From Hofstenia miamia (Eukaryota > Xenacoelomorpha > Acoela > Hofsteniidae): a stretch of 64,000 nt of DNA. A model generated the notes under the pieces. The model saw only the letters and a list, made by a program, of their open reading frames with translations, had not been told where the DNA came from and did no database searches. The translations under genes and the position numbers were made by a program. Numbering within the stretch: the first letter of the stretch is position 1; each line of letters opens with the position of its first letter. The DNA lies in NCBI GenBank assembly GCA_900660155.1, contig CABFPE010000728.1:155774-219773 (forward strand), in the 5' to 3' direction. Of this stretch, positions 11,057 to 23,562 are shown piece by piece.

Positions 11057-13752
11057 ACTTGCCACGTGCCAACTTGTATTCGTCAGATCTCATTATTTTA
11101 TTCGCCTTTGCGGCTGAGCTTACGTAGTTCATCTTATCAGGAAAGTTGACTGCGATTTTTTCTTGTTCTTCTTCACTCGCCATTTTGGCTGAATCAGCGG
11201 AGTCTCCACACAGGGGGGTGGGATACATAACAAATTTTCCTTACGAATGTGATTCTCTAAATCGGTGAATTGACACTTGGTTTGTAGAGTAGCGGTTCCA
11301 ATGGTCACAGGATAATTGATCTGTGCATGCTTAATTGTGTCCCAGAATCGAGTCCTTAATCCAGATTTACGCAACTCCTCGACTTGTTTGTTCGAAATCT
11401 TTACTTTACCAGTGGTGCATTCTACGTCCAAAGCTACTTGTCGCCCTGGAGATTGAAGAATGACCAGCTCCTCTTTTGAAAACATCTTGGTTAGACACCA
11501 TTTCATAAGGCCCAGCACGTCCTTTTCAGTGTTTCCCACTAGCACTCTATTGTTAATTGTCAACCCTGTATCAAAATCAGCTGGGTCATGTTCTACCATG
11601 AGGATCCTTTCAATCTCAGTAATGGACCATTGAGGTGTTGGTTGGGGTGATCCCCCAAATTTCTCTAAATTTACCTTCTCAATAAGATCTCGGATATGGG
11701 GAGACAATTGTACTGCTGACGTAGCCAACAATTCTTCCTCTCTAAAAAACTGCTCTGGGGTCTTCATAACCTGTTCAAATATGGTAATAGGAATTATTCT
11801 TCCTTCCTTCTTGACTTGTCTGGTGGATTCTGTGAATTGTCCGTATCCACACTCTGGATAAGAGATCCGGTGTCCATCAAAGAATTTTTCGTTCTTTTCT
11901 ATCACTTCTCTCATTCTTATGAAATCCAAAAACTTCGTTGTAGAACCAGGTTTCCTTGCAATTAATCTTTTGGTGCTTATTGGTGCATTCTCTGAAGAAA
12001 AGATGGCAAACTTTGTTTCGGCAGTGGCTCCCCACATATATTTTTTCATAGTCTCAGAGAAAATATTTATGTCCGACAGACAAATTCCCAATCTATTACT
12101 AATCAGAATGATCGACATTTTCCCAGTTGTACTACTCGCCCCCACCAGTCGGGCATAATATTTTTCATAGTGATCCATTCCTCGATTAGTTTTACATGGT
12201 GATGATGGTGGCACGCATTTGTGTAGTAGCCAATTTTTTACCTTCCATGCTAAAGGGCAGATTGCAATTTCATGAACAGCTGTTTTTGACAGAGATTTCC
12301 GTTTATTTTGATCGATGGGTAATGTTATGTGGGGGTCTCTAGTTAGATAAATCAACAAAATCCAGATGGCACCTCTAGTGTAAATATCAGGTACTCTATC
12401 TTCTGAAAACAACATTGTTTTGAAATTTTTCCGGTCCTGAATCTCGTAAGAGAATTTTATCTCTCGTAACACTCTTTCGACTGATGTATGGTAGTGGGAG
12501 CTAGGGCTTTCGATGTGGATGTTGGGCCAGTCTGACTCGGGGTTTTTCGTGGCTTTTATTTCTGTCCATATGTCTTGGATGTCTTGTAGAGTTTTAACAC
12601 TTTGAGCGAATGCAAAGCTGACCCTCATGTCTGTTATGTTGTGTAGCGTGGTTACATTGAGCAGTTCCAAAGTTTGTGACTGCAGTATGGTGTCGATTAT
12701 TAGTTTTTTATCCACAGCAAGTTTGTGGGAGGGGATTTTTTCACATAGCAAAAGGTCTTTGAGTAGTAGTTTTGTAATTGATTGTATGTGAGAGTTTGGC
12801 ATTGAAATCTGACTGTAGTAAGATTTATAGAGAATGAGGAAATTTTCAATTCTATAATGTAAGCTTTCAATCGCTTCAGGGATGTGGTCTTCATGTTCTT
12901 CTTGGAGAACTATAACTAGACGTATTCCTTCAACTTTTGCTATCCGGTACGCAATTTCTATCTGCTCCATAATATTTTCATCTTGTACTTCATGAACTCT
13001 CAAAAAATAGATTATCAACAAGTTTGGGAAATCAATATTGACTGAGTCAAAACTTCGTATGGTACTGCTGCTATTTAAAAACTTACAGAGGTTATGTATA
13101 TGGAAATCTTCGTCGAAGGAGACATGTACTGTGCTTCGCCAATATAGATGGCTGATTTCTTCGAGCATGCCGGAATCGTAACAGATAATACAATTTATTG
13201 GTGGACGTTTTTCGGCGTCAATTAGAAATGGTATTATATCAATGGAACAACTTAGCTTTTTAGTGTTGTAGGTCCAGCGTAATTGATCCTGAGTAGCTTC
13301 CGAGATGTTATCATGAATGTAATGTACCGCTCTACGTGGAGCTATGAAATAGGGGTGTAACATATCTGCACCAACCGTGGACATCTTTTTCTTGCGGTCT
13401 TCCATTTTCTGAGATCTGACTGAGGATGTAAGGAAGTATCTGAGGTTGAGGGGGCTATCAAGTCACTCTTAGGGGATGTATTTACAGGTTGAATTACACT
13501 AAAAGGGGTACGTAAAGTTTCAAGTTTTAAAGTTTTCGAAGTTGATTGTGCCAGCTCTGCTCGAGCGCATGGAGGTACGTATCCCCCCACGGAGTAGCGA
13601 GATGAGGACGGTGTTGATGCTGTCTGCTCACCTAAGCGTGGAGCTACGTATAGCCCACACAGTATAGGGTTCTCCTCAGCAACTTCTTGTCGTCCTCGTT
13701 TATGTGCCTCATCACGCTTGGATGAGGAGGAACCATCGTGACTAACCTCCAT
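11057..13752 (-). pseudogene. ORF3 of copy 2, 3'-truncated
   Basis: Homologue of the third ORF of copy 1. The equivalent start is the ATG at 13752. A one-base loss near 13431 shifts the frame, after which about 750 codons (13405 down to about 11160) stay open and align with copy 1 with roughly twenty amino-acid differences over about 720 residues. A shorter T-run at 11155-11161 shifts the frame again, and the gene is cut at 11057 by the central deletion. The long uninterrupted stretch supports a genuine protein-coding ORF in the family. Function unknown. Confidence 0.85.
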
Positions 13753-16700
13753 CTTTCGTGTCACTCTGTGACGACGGGACGGAGGAGCTGGCGACTTGCA
13801 TTTCTTCCCTATTGGTATCATTCCTAAACATAATGTTAAGGTCCCAAATATTGGGATCATAAGTTTGATTAACTCTAGTACGCCTTGAAGGCAAAAGTTG
13901 TCCTCAGAAAATTCTGTTAAGTTATCATAAGTGGCGTATTCGTCAACACCATTATCAATTAAAGTATATTCGTTGTTGTCATTGATGATGACATTTTCAA
14001 TGTCTTTAATTGCTCGTTTCAATCTCTGGAAGTGTACAGTTCTCCCGTTACTAAGTGTGTATGTGTTATGGTCGAGCACTTTCTCTACTGTAAATGGTCC
14101 CTGCCAATTATTGGCTAATTTCCTTACTTGATTGTGATCAGTTGTGACACGTGGCAAATATGCGAATACCTTATCACCACGTCGATGAGATTCGCCATAT
14201 AATTTTTTATTAAATGTTCGCTTCTGCCTTATACATGACTGGTTGGTATTATGAACTATAGTTAAATGAATTTCCTGCATGTCACTTAATAGTTGATTGA
14301 CATATCTTTCTAGTGTTATTTCGGAATAATTCGGGTACATCATAGATAAGGAAGTTAGAGCCTCACGCCCAAACATGGCTTTAAAGGGACTTATTCCAGT
14401 TGTCGAATGAACTGACGTGTTGTAGAAAAATTCAACACCCTCTATTACTCGTCGCCAGTTTTTTCCTGCTGCTCGTGATACTGCAACTCTAATCAATTTT
14501 ATCAGAGTTCTGTTGAGTCACTCCACCAATCCATTTGCTTGAGGGTGGTACGCAGTGGTAAAGTCATGTAATATTTCCAATTCAGCCATAAGGGTTTTCA
14601 TTAAATTATTTTCAAATTGCGGACCATGATCTGAAACCAGATGAGACATAGGGCCATACTTTAAAATCCACTCTTTGACTATTTTATCAGCTACTTTTTT
14701 GGCAAGTGTGCTGTCCATGGGGATGATTCAGGCGTACTTGGTGAAGTGATCAACAAGTACTAAGAGGTACTGGAACCCCTCACTATCACGAGACAGTTGC
14801 TCCAGATTGATGTGGACAATCTCATTTGGGCTTGTTGCAGTGCGACACTCTAGTTCGGCGCGTTGTTCTGGAAAGTGAGCCGAATTATTTAGCAGACATT
14901 TTTTACATTTGTCAATTACGTCTTGCACTGTGGCTCTAATACCAATAGTGACATAGCAAGAATTAAATGTCTTTTCCATTTGAATAATCCCCAAGTGACC
15001 TTTCTCATGAACTCTCCTCACTAGGTCCCTTTTGAAGTATTCTGGGATAGCAAGACGGTTGTTTCGACTTTTTACATATAATAGGCCTTTTTCCATTGTT
15101 GACCAATTGTATCGGTTATAATATCTTACCGCCGTCAGTGAAAGGGGAAAAAAGGGGTCCTTCATCCTCTTCATAATATCAGATAAAATAAGATCATTTT
15201 GTTGGTGTCTAATAATTTCGTCTTCAGAGATTTCCTCATGGATTAGAATTGGAAGAATTTCCTTACCGTTCCTATCGGCATTTATTTCGGGGATTAATTC
15301 ATATTCTGTGTGGGGTATGAATGCAAACGGAACTTTTTCCCCAGCTGGCTTTTTCAAATCTCGTTCATAGCTTGGCAACGCGGTCCAATAATCGGCATTC
15401 AAATGTAAACGTCCAGGGCAATGCTTGATAGAAAATGAAAAGTTGTTGAGGTATTTGATCCACCTGGCTACTATATTGGATCGATCTCCTGAAAACTTCT
15501 TAAGCCAGGCCAGTGTGCTATTGTCGGTGTGCACTACGAATTTCCTACCTAAAATGAAATACCTAAACTTTTTTAGCGACTCTACTAATGCTAGCATTTC
15601 ACATTTTGTTGCTCCGTAGTTTTTCTCAGCAGCTCGTAACTTTCTGCTGAAGTACTGCACTGGATATTCAACTCCATTTATTTCTTGGCTCAACACACCG
15701 CTAATGGCGACAGCACTGGCGTCGCAATTGACAATGAATTCTTTTGTATAGTCTGGGGTGTTTAATGACGGTATCTTCTGTAGCTCGGACTTAATACCTT
15801 CCAATGCCTCTTGCTCAGTCCACGTCCACTTAAACTCATGGGATTTTTTAAGTAATTGAGTAATAGACTTCGTTTTTTCAGCTAGGTCAGGGAGGAACAT
15901 TCCGTAATAATTCAGGAATCCCATTAGCCTCTGCACGTCTTTTTTGCTCTGGGGTGTCTCGATTTGTTCTAAAAACTGTTTTGCATTGGTTTTAATCGAA
16001 ATTCGTCCGTGTTCGATCACCTGACCAAGGAACGTGACTTTAATCTGGGCTAAAGAACATTTATTCCCATTCACCTTGAGACCAGCTTTTTGTAACAACT
16101 CCAAGGTTCTATGCAATTTCTCGAGATGTTCATTGAAAGTATCACTGGCTACCAGAATGTCGTCTATACATGTATATGCAAAGATTCCTGGTTCGAGAAT
16201 ATTAGAGTCGATTGTTAACACATTGGTGACATATCACTGGAACGTTGCTGGCGCGTTGCATAACCTGAATGCCATGTATTTCCATTCGTATAGGCCATAG
16301 GGCGTAATGAATGCGGTCTTCGGAATATCGGATTGACGCATCGGTACCTGCCAATAGGCTTTACAAAGATCGAGGCAAGAGAAAAACTTATACTTGCTGG
16401 TGTCATAGAGTAGATCTTCAATTCTGGGTAGTGTATAAGAGACAGTCTTTAACTGTAATGTCATTGAGTTTCCGGAAATCGATGCAGAGCCTGTACTTTT
16501 CCCCTTGTCTAATAAACATGGTGGGGGCTGCATAGGGACTATTACTCCCCTGAATAATTCCGCTCTCTATTAAGTCTTTGAGAATTTTTTCATATTCCAT
16601 TTTTAGGTTTTCTGGAACTCGACGAACAGGTAGGCGGATGGGCTTCTCTTGCTTTAATTCAATCACATGCTCTTCTCTGATTGCTTGTCCCACACTGATA

Positions 16701-17599
16701 GTACCATAATTAAACACTTCACTTTTATTACGCAGTATTGAAACAAGGGCCTTTCTCTCACTATCCTTTAGGTGTGAATGGGTCTCATTATTCACAGTGG
16801 GGATCTTAACGGTAGGCAAATCTTCGAGATCATGGATAGCAGTACAAATTGATAAACACGAAGTCTTGACATTTTCAACCCAGACTGGCACACCGATTAT
16901 TTGAAGATCAGATTCTTTGAATCGCACTGGAAGTGTTGATCTGTTCAGAATGGTTACGTATGTTTTTCCCGAGCTCACTTTACACAAGTCGGGCGAAAAG
17001 GAGATGCCTTTGATATGTTTGCCCTTGTGGCCTGCAATCATTACATCACCATTTGTTTCCGGATTCGAAAACACCGCTACTTGGGTCCAATGTTTAGCTT
17101 CTAAGTAAACAGGTTCCTTTAAATTGAACACAACTTCTCGCTCTGGAATCGTTGCTAGCTGTGTGGCGTCTTGGTCTTTTATAGATATGGTGTTATTTTT
17201 ATAATCGATTACACATGAATTTTTTTCCAAAAAATCATTTCCCAAAATCAAGTCGTAAGGAAGCTGATGATTAGCAGTATCAATAACAATCAAATCTACT
17301 TCGAATTGTTCAGTACGGATTTTTAATGCGGCATTCTTTAATTTCCCTTTCAAGGATATTGGGTTTCCTGATGCATCGATAAGTTTAATGTTGGCTGAAG
17401 ACTGGATTGAATCACGTGTAAAACAAATGTCTTTGCAGCATTCGTCACTGATTATTGAAGCTGCAGCTCCGGTATCGATAGTAGCATTAATGATTCTTCT
17501 GTTCATTTCCACAGGAATTAGGTTCTTTCTTATCATGTTAGTGATCACTAATACATCCTGTGCATGTTTTGAGGGAGTCGGCGCTCCTGTTAATTTAAA
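13742..17599 (-). pseudogene. pol: pol of copy 2, multiply broken
   Basis: Protease (DTGAA) and RT are recognisable up to 16446. There, a 15-base stretch identical to the Tn5 mosaic end replaces a shorter normal sequence and shifts the frame. TGA stops lie at 16234-16236, 14728-14730 and 14518-14520; the first two correspond to CGA (Arg) in copy 1, the third is shared with copy 1. Six extra bases at the RT active site turn the YIDD tetrad into CIDD. A 52-base deletion at 13896/13897 places the integrase tail in the ORF3 frame. Confidence 0.92.
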
Positions 17600-18607
17600 T
17601 GGGACGACTCATTTTCTGTTAAGTCTACTAATAATGTATCGGGAGGAGTGACAGCCAGCTGCTCATCAACTAAGAAACCCTCACCTTCAGCCACAATTTG
17701 AATCTTTGCTTTACAATTTGATTTGAAATGACCCTTCTCGCCACAATGGAAACATCTGACTGAAGACATGTCGAACTCCTTCTTCAGAATGGTCTTTTTG
17801 GGTTCCGTTTTTCCGGTGGTACCAGAGAGCTCATAAACATCTTTATCAATTCGATTGGAATTATAAATCATGTAGACTAGGCTGATCGCTTTCCTTATGA
17901 TATCATGCAAACTCTCTTCTGGGTCGCATTTCATTTCCAGGCGACTACGGATTGAGGGAGGAAATCCTCTACAGATGTATGAGAAAAGATCATGTCTGGA
18001 ATATTCGGGAGACAGACTACTCAATCGAAAAAGTCGCTTGACTTGCGTAATGTAATTTTGAATATCGTCACTTCTCTTAAAAGACATATCACAAAGCAGC
18101 GTCTTATATTGGTGTTTTATATGAGGAGCCTTGTAGTGATCTTCAAAAAATCCGACTAACAATTGATAATCAGTCTTGACATGTCTATCCAACATCATGT
18201 ATTGAGACTTGGCGCTCACTGTCCATTCTCATAGCAACTTGCTGCAATAAAGCATCTTTCAAATGCTCGATTTCCATCTGTTGGGTATCAAAACGGGGCA
18301 AAGAGCTCATTGCATTGTCAACACAATGATCGGGATGAAACGGAATGGGAGGAGCATTTTGGGTATTCAATACTCTGCAAAGCCATCGCTGGATGTCAGG
18401 GCTGCTAGTACCCTCGCGTGGATATGGACTGGTTGATGCCAGATGATCTAGATGTTGGGATGTTTGGGTAGGAGAAGTCAGAGGACAGAATTCTAACAAC
18501 GATCCAATGGTGCAAGGGGCAACGTCCTGGTTGCCAACGCTTACACAGGGGACACTCAGAGGAGTCCCAAAAGTAGGAGAATAAGTAACTGTACGATTTG
18601 AATCCAT
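17590..18607 (-). pseudogene. gag: gag of copy 2, internal deletion
   Basis: The N-terminus matches copy 1 from the ATG at 18607. Near 18205 about 750 bases are missing relative to copy 1 (from about 9050 to 9801), removing the coiled coil and first part of the capsid region and shifting the frame. The capsid remainder and CCHC knuckle (CFHCGEKGHFKSNC) are intact down to the TAA at 17590. Because of the deletion this copy cannot show whether the gag stop of copy 1 is ancestral. Confidence 0.88.
17593..17599 (-). promoter_or_regulatory. gag-pol -1 frameshift heptamer, copy 2
   Basis: TTTAAAT in the same phase and place as copy 1, directly before the gag TAA. The downstream hairpin has one change in its first base pair (GGGAG to AGGAG), leaving four pairs. 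Confidence 0.75.
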
Positions 18608-19012
18608 TAGTCTACAAGAAAAGTAACAAGAAATAATAACTATAATAACTGACACTTGGGAGCGCTTCCCAACCACAGAGGAAACACACAGCTTATAGAA
18701 ATCACAGAATCCAAACCCAAATGTGGGGTTACGGCAGCACTTGGTAATAAATCCAACACATAAAGCACTGAGACAAAAACAGAATGGTAATAGGTAAAGC
18801 ACAAACATACACCAAGCAGAACACTTAAAATCGCGATTGCCTTCCCAATGGAGAGAAGAAGGATCTGTATACATCAGTTGGCAGATTTGCACTGAAATCC
18901 AATCGCCGTCAGGGGAAACAACTATCCCAGCTGACGAGCACCAAAACTAAACCGAAAACCAAATCCAAACCATCAAAAGAGACAACCAAGAGTATGTTGT
19001 TATCACGTCAGC

Positions 19013-19030
19013 GTCCTGTCACAGTCGCCA
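19013..19030 (-). promoter_or_regulatory. tRNA-Arg primer binding site of copy 2
   Basis: On the minus strand TGGCGACTGTGACAGGAC, directly downstream of the 5' LTR. It differs from the complement of a tRNA-Arg(UCG) 3' end at one position, a CpG-type change. It fixes the LTR inner boundary at 19031. Confidence 0.8.
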
Positions 19031-19966
19031 TGTAGAATCGTGGGCTGTAATTATACTAGAAACTAATTGACTCTGCAGAAGGTTTAACATAGAAAACAAC
19101 AGCCCCGATTCTGGAGAAACAGATAAAGAGAGAATAAACTAATATAAACATTGGTAATTCATCCAAGTATTCGATACTTTCAATAGTTCGTTCCAAGATG
19201 ACCAACTACAATGGCTTCCAGACAAAGCGGAATCTTTAGAAACAGTTTAGTGCTCGACTAGTGCATGGTGCTACCCTATTTGTCTCACTTATTAATTTCT
19301 ATCTCATAGCAAAGTAAACATCTCATTTTCATTGTTAGTTCTCAGCTCACTAAATAATAGTCTGTAATTGCCAGACATTCGTGCTAGCCAACGGCATGGT
19401 ATCATCACAGTGTAATCAAATATAAGTGCATGTACGTGTTGAATCAAACGGGAGGTTTATTATTTCCTTAGTTGTGTCTCCGTAACCTAATGTCCTCCAC
19501 TAGTTGGCTGGGAAGATCTAATGATCGCCAGGAGCTACGTATCGCCCTGTGCTTTCAGAAAGCACTCCCAAATTGTCGCCGAGCTTAAGCAATTATTTTC
19601 ATAATAAAAATAAATACTAAGTAACGTAACGGAGAGAAAAGTGAACAGTAATTGAAGCTAGATAAAATCTATTAACATTTCTCGACAGTGTTCCTCATTT
19701 TATACATGGTTAAAACAATAAATAACTACCTGTCTTAGTTTACAATCAAAAGTTAATCATTAGCTATTCATGTTATATTTTTCCCTCGCAAAACAAATTC
19801 AATTTGAGCAACACATTTAGCACCATCGAGGGGACACAAGTTCTTTCGTAAACCTAAGCTCGAAATAATGAAATAAAATAACTCCAATGCCATGATGACG
19901 TCAGTACAAAAGAAAAATAAAAATCAACTAAATAATAATCACGAATTTTCCCCGAGTGACTCTACA
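19031..19966 (-). repeat. 5' LTR of copy 2, complete
   Basis: 936 bases. On the minus strand it begins TGTAGAGTC and ends TTCTACA, giving TGTAGA/TCTACA inverted ends. It carries TATAAAAT (19697-19704) and AATAAA (19456-19461). This is the only complete LTR and the only 5' promoter left in the tandem pair, so any transcript of either copy would have to start here. Confidence 0.93.
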
Positions 19967-21434
19967 ATATATTTTACTAAACAAAATTCAAAAAAAACTT
20001 GAAAAATTTTAGAGTAAATGTGTTTTTATTCCTTTATGAAACTTCGATAATTTCTAGCAGCATGGCGCTTCATGAATTGGTTTAAGCTTATCATTATAGA
20101 GAGCTTTTGCAAAAATATTTTTTAAGAACTCGTGTATGGTTTCTGGATTTCTGATAGTCAAATTTCTTCACAATAAAATGTCCAGAATTATTGAAACGAG
20201 AAAACATACAATACATATTCAACGACATTTTCTTCTGTTAAACTTAAACTCATTAAATGCCTTTGACTTCATTATTAATATTTTTGAGCTGAAGTATATA
20301 TGATCTTTCATTTTAAAATAGTTTTTGTTGCATAGCTACCAAACTGGTTTTTCATACTGAATTGATATATTCTGCAGCTTTCTTCTTTTTGTTTTTTGTT
20401 CAACAGCTTCTTGATCCATTTAATCACAAAAAAATGATCATTTCTGCTGAAAATGATCATACATGTATACTAGTCCTTTTGATGTCCGAAAAATCTGAAA
20501 TATTACTCAGAGGTAAAGGGTAGTACGTACCAAAGAATTAGGTACTAATGGAATTATTTCTTGAAAATTCAATTCAACAATAATAAGTTTACACTAATTT
20601 AATTATTTAATCAGACTTAGCGTGGTCTATTTATAGTAAAACACTATTGAGCATAAATAAATGTTTACAAACTGCGTGCGATTTGCCTTGGAATCAGCTG
20701 ATAACAGCTGATTTTGTTTACGTTTTGTTTTGTCTTCTGGTCACGAGATCTCAACACCTCCTGGTGGACAGCAAATGTTTTCGTCGCATACTAGAAAATC
20801 AAAAGTATCACCCGCGCTATTCAGAATGTGTTTCGCCGGTGTGAGGGTAAACTCGCTTTTCAAACCCAAAGGGTTACGAGATTGAAAAGGCTACTTAAAA
20901 CTTTGAAAATATTGTATATTCAAGTTTACATAGTCTGGACTACTGAATATCTTGTCAAGCATATTATTAAACAATTTAGTGCACTATTATTTTTGGGTAA
21001 GAATTAAAAAATATTTAAATTTTCGAAATGATAAATTACTGCAATAATTGTGCTTATTTTCCAATATTATTCCAAAATTGTAGCAGTTGCGCGTAGATAG
21101 TTGGCTTCCTTTTGTTTTATATATGATATTAAAGATGTTAATTTTTATTTTGAAATAGTAAATTAACCCAATTTCTCTAATTTCCCTCGAAAATAATATG
21201 CAAAAAAGTAGGCAACACCAAAATAATAGTTTAGAGTTAGATGCAATAAATGTAAAGCTAAATTTAATAAAATATTGAGAAAAGGGCATTTATTATTTAG
21301 AGATGACGATTTTACGTATGTACTAACAAGATCGAATGTTTTTTCTACTGGGTTTGGGAAATATTAATGTCAGCAATTCTAAACACAGCAATGAATTTTC
21401 TAATGAATATATTGCTACCTCCACTCTGATCATA
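19967..21434. other. Right flank of the retrotransposon pair, no gene seen
   Basis: AT-rich DNA with no convincing coding sequence. The only structure noted is a small palindrome at 20692-20713. Confidence 0.5.
20692..20713. repeat. Perfect 9-bp inverted repeat
   Basis: AATCAGCTG, four bases, CAGCTGATT. Each arm contains the E-box CAGCTG. It sits in the most GC-rich part of this flank. It may be a transposon end or a protein site; neither can be shown. Confidence 0.4.
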
Positions 21435-22095
21435 ATAATCCTGGTTGCATTATCTTTCTTGACATTTCTAAACATTTTGATTGTCTCACCATTCTATTAT
21501 TGACATATTAAGTTTATTTGGCTTTGAGGATGATTTCAGTTTTACCTGTCAGTGTGTTAAAATCAACTCCTGCCCTTGTCAGCAGTGGTGCTCCTCAAGG
21601 TTCTGTTTGCTGTCCTCTTCCTCGTCGCTATCAATGACCTCCCTCGATATGGCCTCAACCCATCCTGTCTCCTCCAATATTACCTCTGATCTAGAGCTTT
21701 TGTCTACTTGGTCTTCCATTAACTATCTTGATTTTAAACCAACCAAGATATGTTGATATGTGGTATATACTTTTCCGTATCTCCCCCTTCTAATCTGCGT
21801 CCCCCTGAAAACTTTTCACCTCATCATATTCATCTTGGAGTTCAACTTGCTGCAAAATTATATTGGTCAGGACATGGTTTTGTCACGCTCTTTGTTCATC
21901 GTCCCAAAAAACATAACAACCTTCACTCGTTTTTTCATCTTAACTCTCAAACCTCCAGCGCCCATTGAGCTTTATGAAGTCTTTGATGTCTTTCTTTTTT
22001 GCAGAGCCCTTTTCGCACTTTGCCTACTCTTCCATCTGCTTCTAATTCATCTTCTATTACTGTCCTCGTTGGCGTAAAACTTGACCTTTTATTGA

Positions 22096-22146
<51 letters not shown>
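21435..22146 (+). mobile_element. Decayed LINE fragment, plus strand, with (TTA)n tail
   Basis: Frame-shifted RT remnants in the same order as the better copy at 24287-25676: the region before motif 4, then GAPQGS, the STWSS..LDF segment, HLGVQLAA, a shortened C-terminal region (RPKKHNNLHSFF) and the shared 3' end CGTAAAACTTGAC. It ends in a (TTA)n tract at about 22092-22146. It is 5'-truncated in the RT, has internal deletions, and is not functional. Confidence 0.8.
22092..22146 (+). repeat. (TTA)n tail of LINE
   Basis: Trinucleotide tract directly after the LINE 3' end. The minus-strand family member ends in the same repeat, so it is the element's tail and not an unrelated microsatellite. 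Confidence 0.8.
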
Positions 22147-23299
22147 GTTATTTGACTTTTGAAAACACCCATATTGTAATTATTTTACTGCACATATTTT
22201 TCAAGCATTAAATTTTTTAACACTCGTGTGATATTTTTAAAATAACAATTTCTAAGGATTTGATTACATCAAAATTATAACAAACAATTCCTAGTAAAAT
22301 ATTTGTTATAATTTTTCTAAAGCAAATATTTAAACGTTATTGTTTTAAAATTATTTAAAAACGAGTTATGTCAAAGAATTGCTAAAGTTCTGTTCCAAAA
22401 TAGGTTCTAATTAATAACCATTTGGTGTTATATCATTTTTTAATATCAATATTTCTCTAACTAAGCAGTGGGGAATAAATTTAAATGCTCGGTGCCAACT
22501 GATAGCTTTGCACAATTGGCCCTTAGAAATATAGCAATGTTGTATTTCATGATTTGTTCCCCAGCACGAAATTATTGCGTTCGGGGACAGATGATACACG
22601 AAGGTTTTTGGTGAACTCTTATTTAGGTGGTTAGGTCAAAACAAATGTCCATTTACAGTCCTAATTTAAGTGTTTTAGCAAAGTATTTGCTAAAATATTA
22701 CTAATCAATATTGCCTTTCTTATATCGTGGCTCAATTTCATAAATTAAGTTGGTTTTTATGCTACTTTGAGGGACATTGATCTATGGAGTAATTATTAAC
22801 GTCGAAAGGAATAACAAAGAATGGCAAATAGTCATAATCCTATTGTATACATATCACTGCTACAACCGTTTACATATTTTCCGTTGCTTTTATAAAAACT
22901 TCACTATGAATTTGCTTAGTTTAAATTTGATACAATTTTGTAACAATATATTTGAATCAACTTAGTTTTTATTCACAATTATTCCCTAATATGTTTTGTT
23001 CAAATACAGAAATACGTTATTTCAATTTTTGTTATTTATTCATCCTCGACAGTTACAAGTTATTTACTCTGAAAAATTCTAAGCAGATATAGACTTTTTA
23101 CTAGATGAAATTCAATAGCCAAAATATTTTGAAGATCCAAGCATGCTATGCTTTCACTCTTATAACATTTTAGAATGAATCTCAAAGATGGAGGTACTTT
23201 CCACAATTAAGAAGCCAAGATTATTCGTCAACACTATCCAAAATGTATCATATTGTAATGGTAGTATTTTTATTTAATTGAAATTCTAAATAATTTTAG
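22147..23299. other. Non-coding, nothing recognised
   Basis: AT-rich sequence between the LINE fragment and the first visible host exon. It ends in an acceptor (AATTTTAG). No upstream exon of the host gene could be picked out here. Confidence 0.45.
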
Positions 23300-23562
23300 A
23301 TGCTGAAGAAACTTCCAATGTGATCACTTTGCGTAAAAAATTAAAAGACATTAATGAGAAAGTTGAGCAACTTAGAAAAGAGTTACATTCAGCTGAACAG
23401 GAAAGCATATCTGTTACTAAGCAGCTAAACAATGCAATTGATGATGCAAAACCACTCCTCACACGTTTCCGAGAAGCGTTTGAACGTATCAACTCCCATC
23501 AGAATCTCAAAAAATCTTTAATCCAGGATGTTTTAGCTTCTACCCATGAAGATGTTTTGAAG
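23300..23562 (+). CDS. Host gene, internal exon A (coiled coil)
   Basis: First visible exon of a four-exon 3' portion of a host gene. It starts after an AG acceptor with two bases completing a split codon (phase 1), then 87 codons, and ends AAG before GTTTTG (phase 0). The protein is a charged heptad-like coiled coil (for example DINEKVEQLRKELHSAEQ). No start codon lies in frame within the exon, so the gene continues upstream. Exons B-D follow in matching phase. Function unknown; see exon C for the most family-like part. The next intron is 6.2 kb and contains the minus-strand LINE. Confidence 0.7.

Larger units (their letters stand above)
11057..19966 (-). mobile_element. Ty3/gypsy-type LTR retrotransposon, copy 2
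   Basis: Same family as copy 1 and closely similar throughout, but with a complete 5' LTR (19031-19966) and a missing 3' end. Differences include a deletion of about 750 bases in gag, a Nextera-like insertion in RT, a 6-base insertion at the RT active site, several CGA-to-TGA stops, a 52-base deletion after integrase, and loss of the ORF3 3' end, polypurine tract and most of the 3' LTR. It is more decayed at CpG sites than copy 1. Confidence 0.93.

Noticed and set aside
20647-20844. 65-codon open frame as a host exon
   Set aside because: No consistent splice sites, no family likeness and partly overlaps a palindrome.
22092-22146. Tyr-rich open frame across the (TTA)n tract
   Set aside because: The frame is made by the trinucleotide repeat of a LINE tail.
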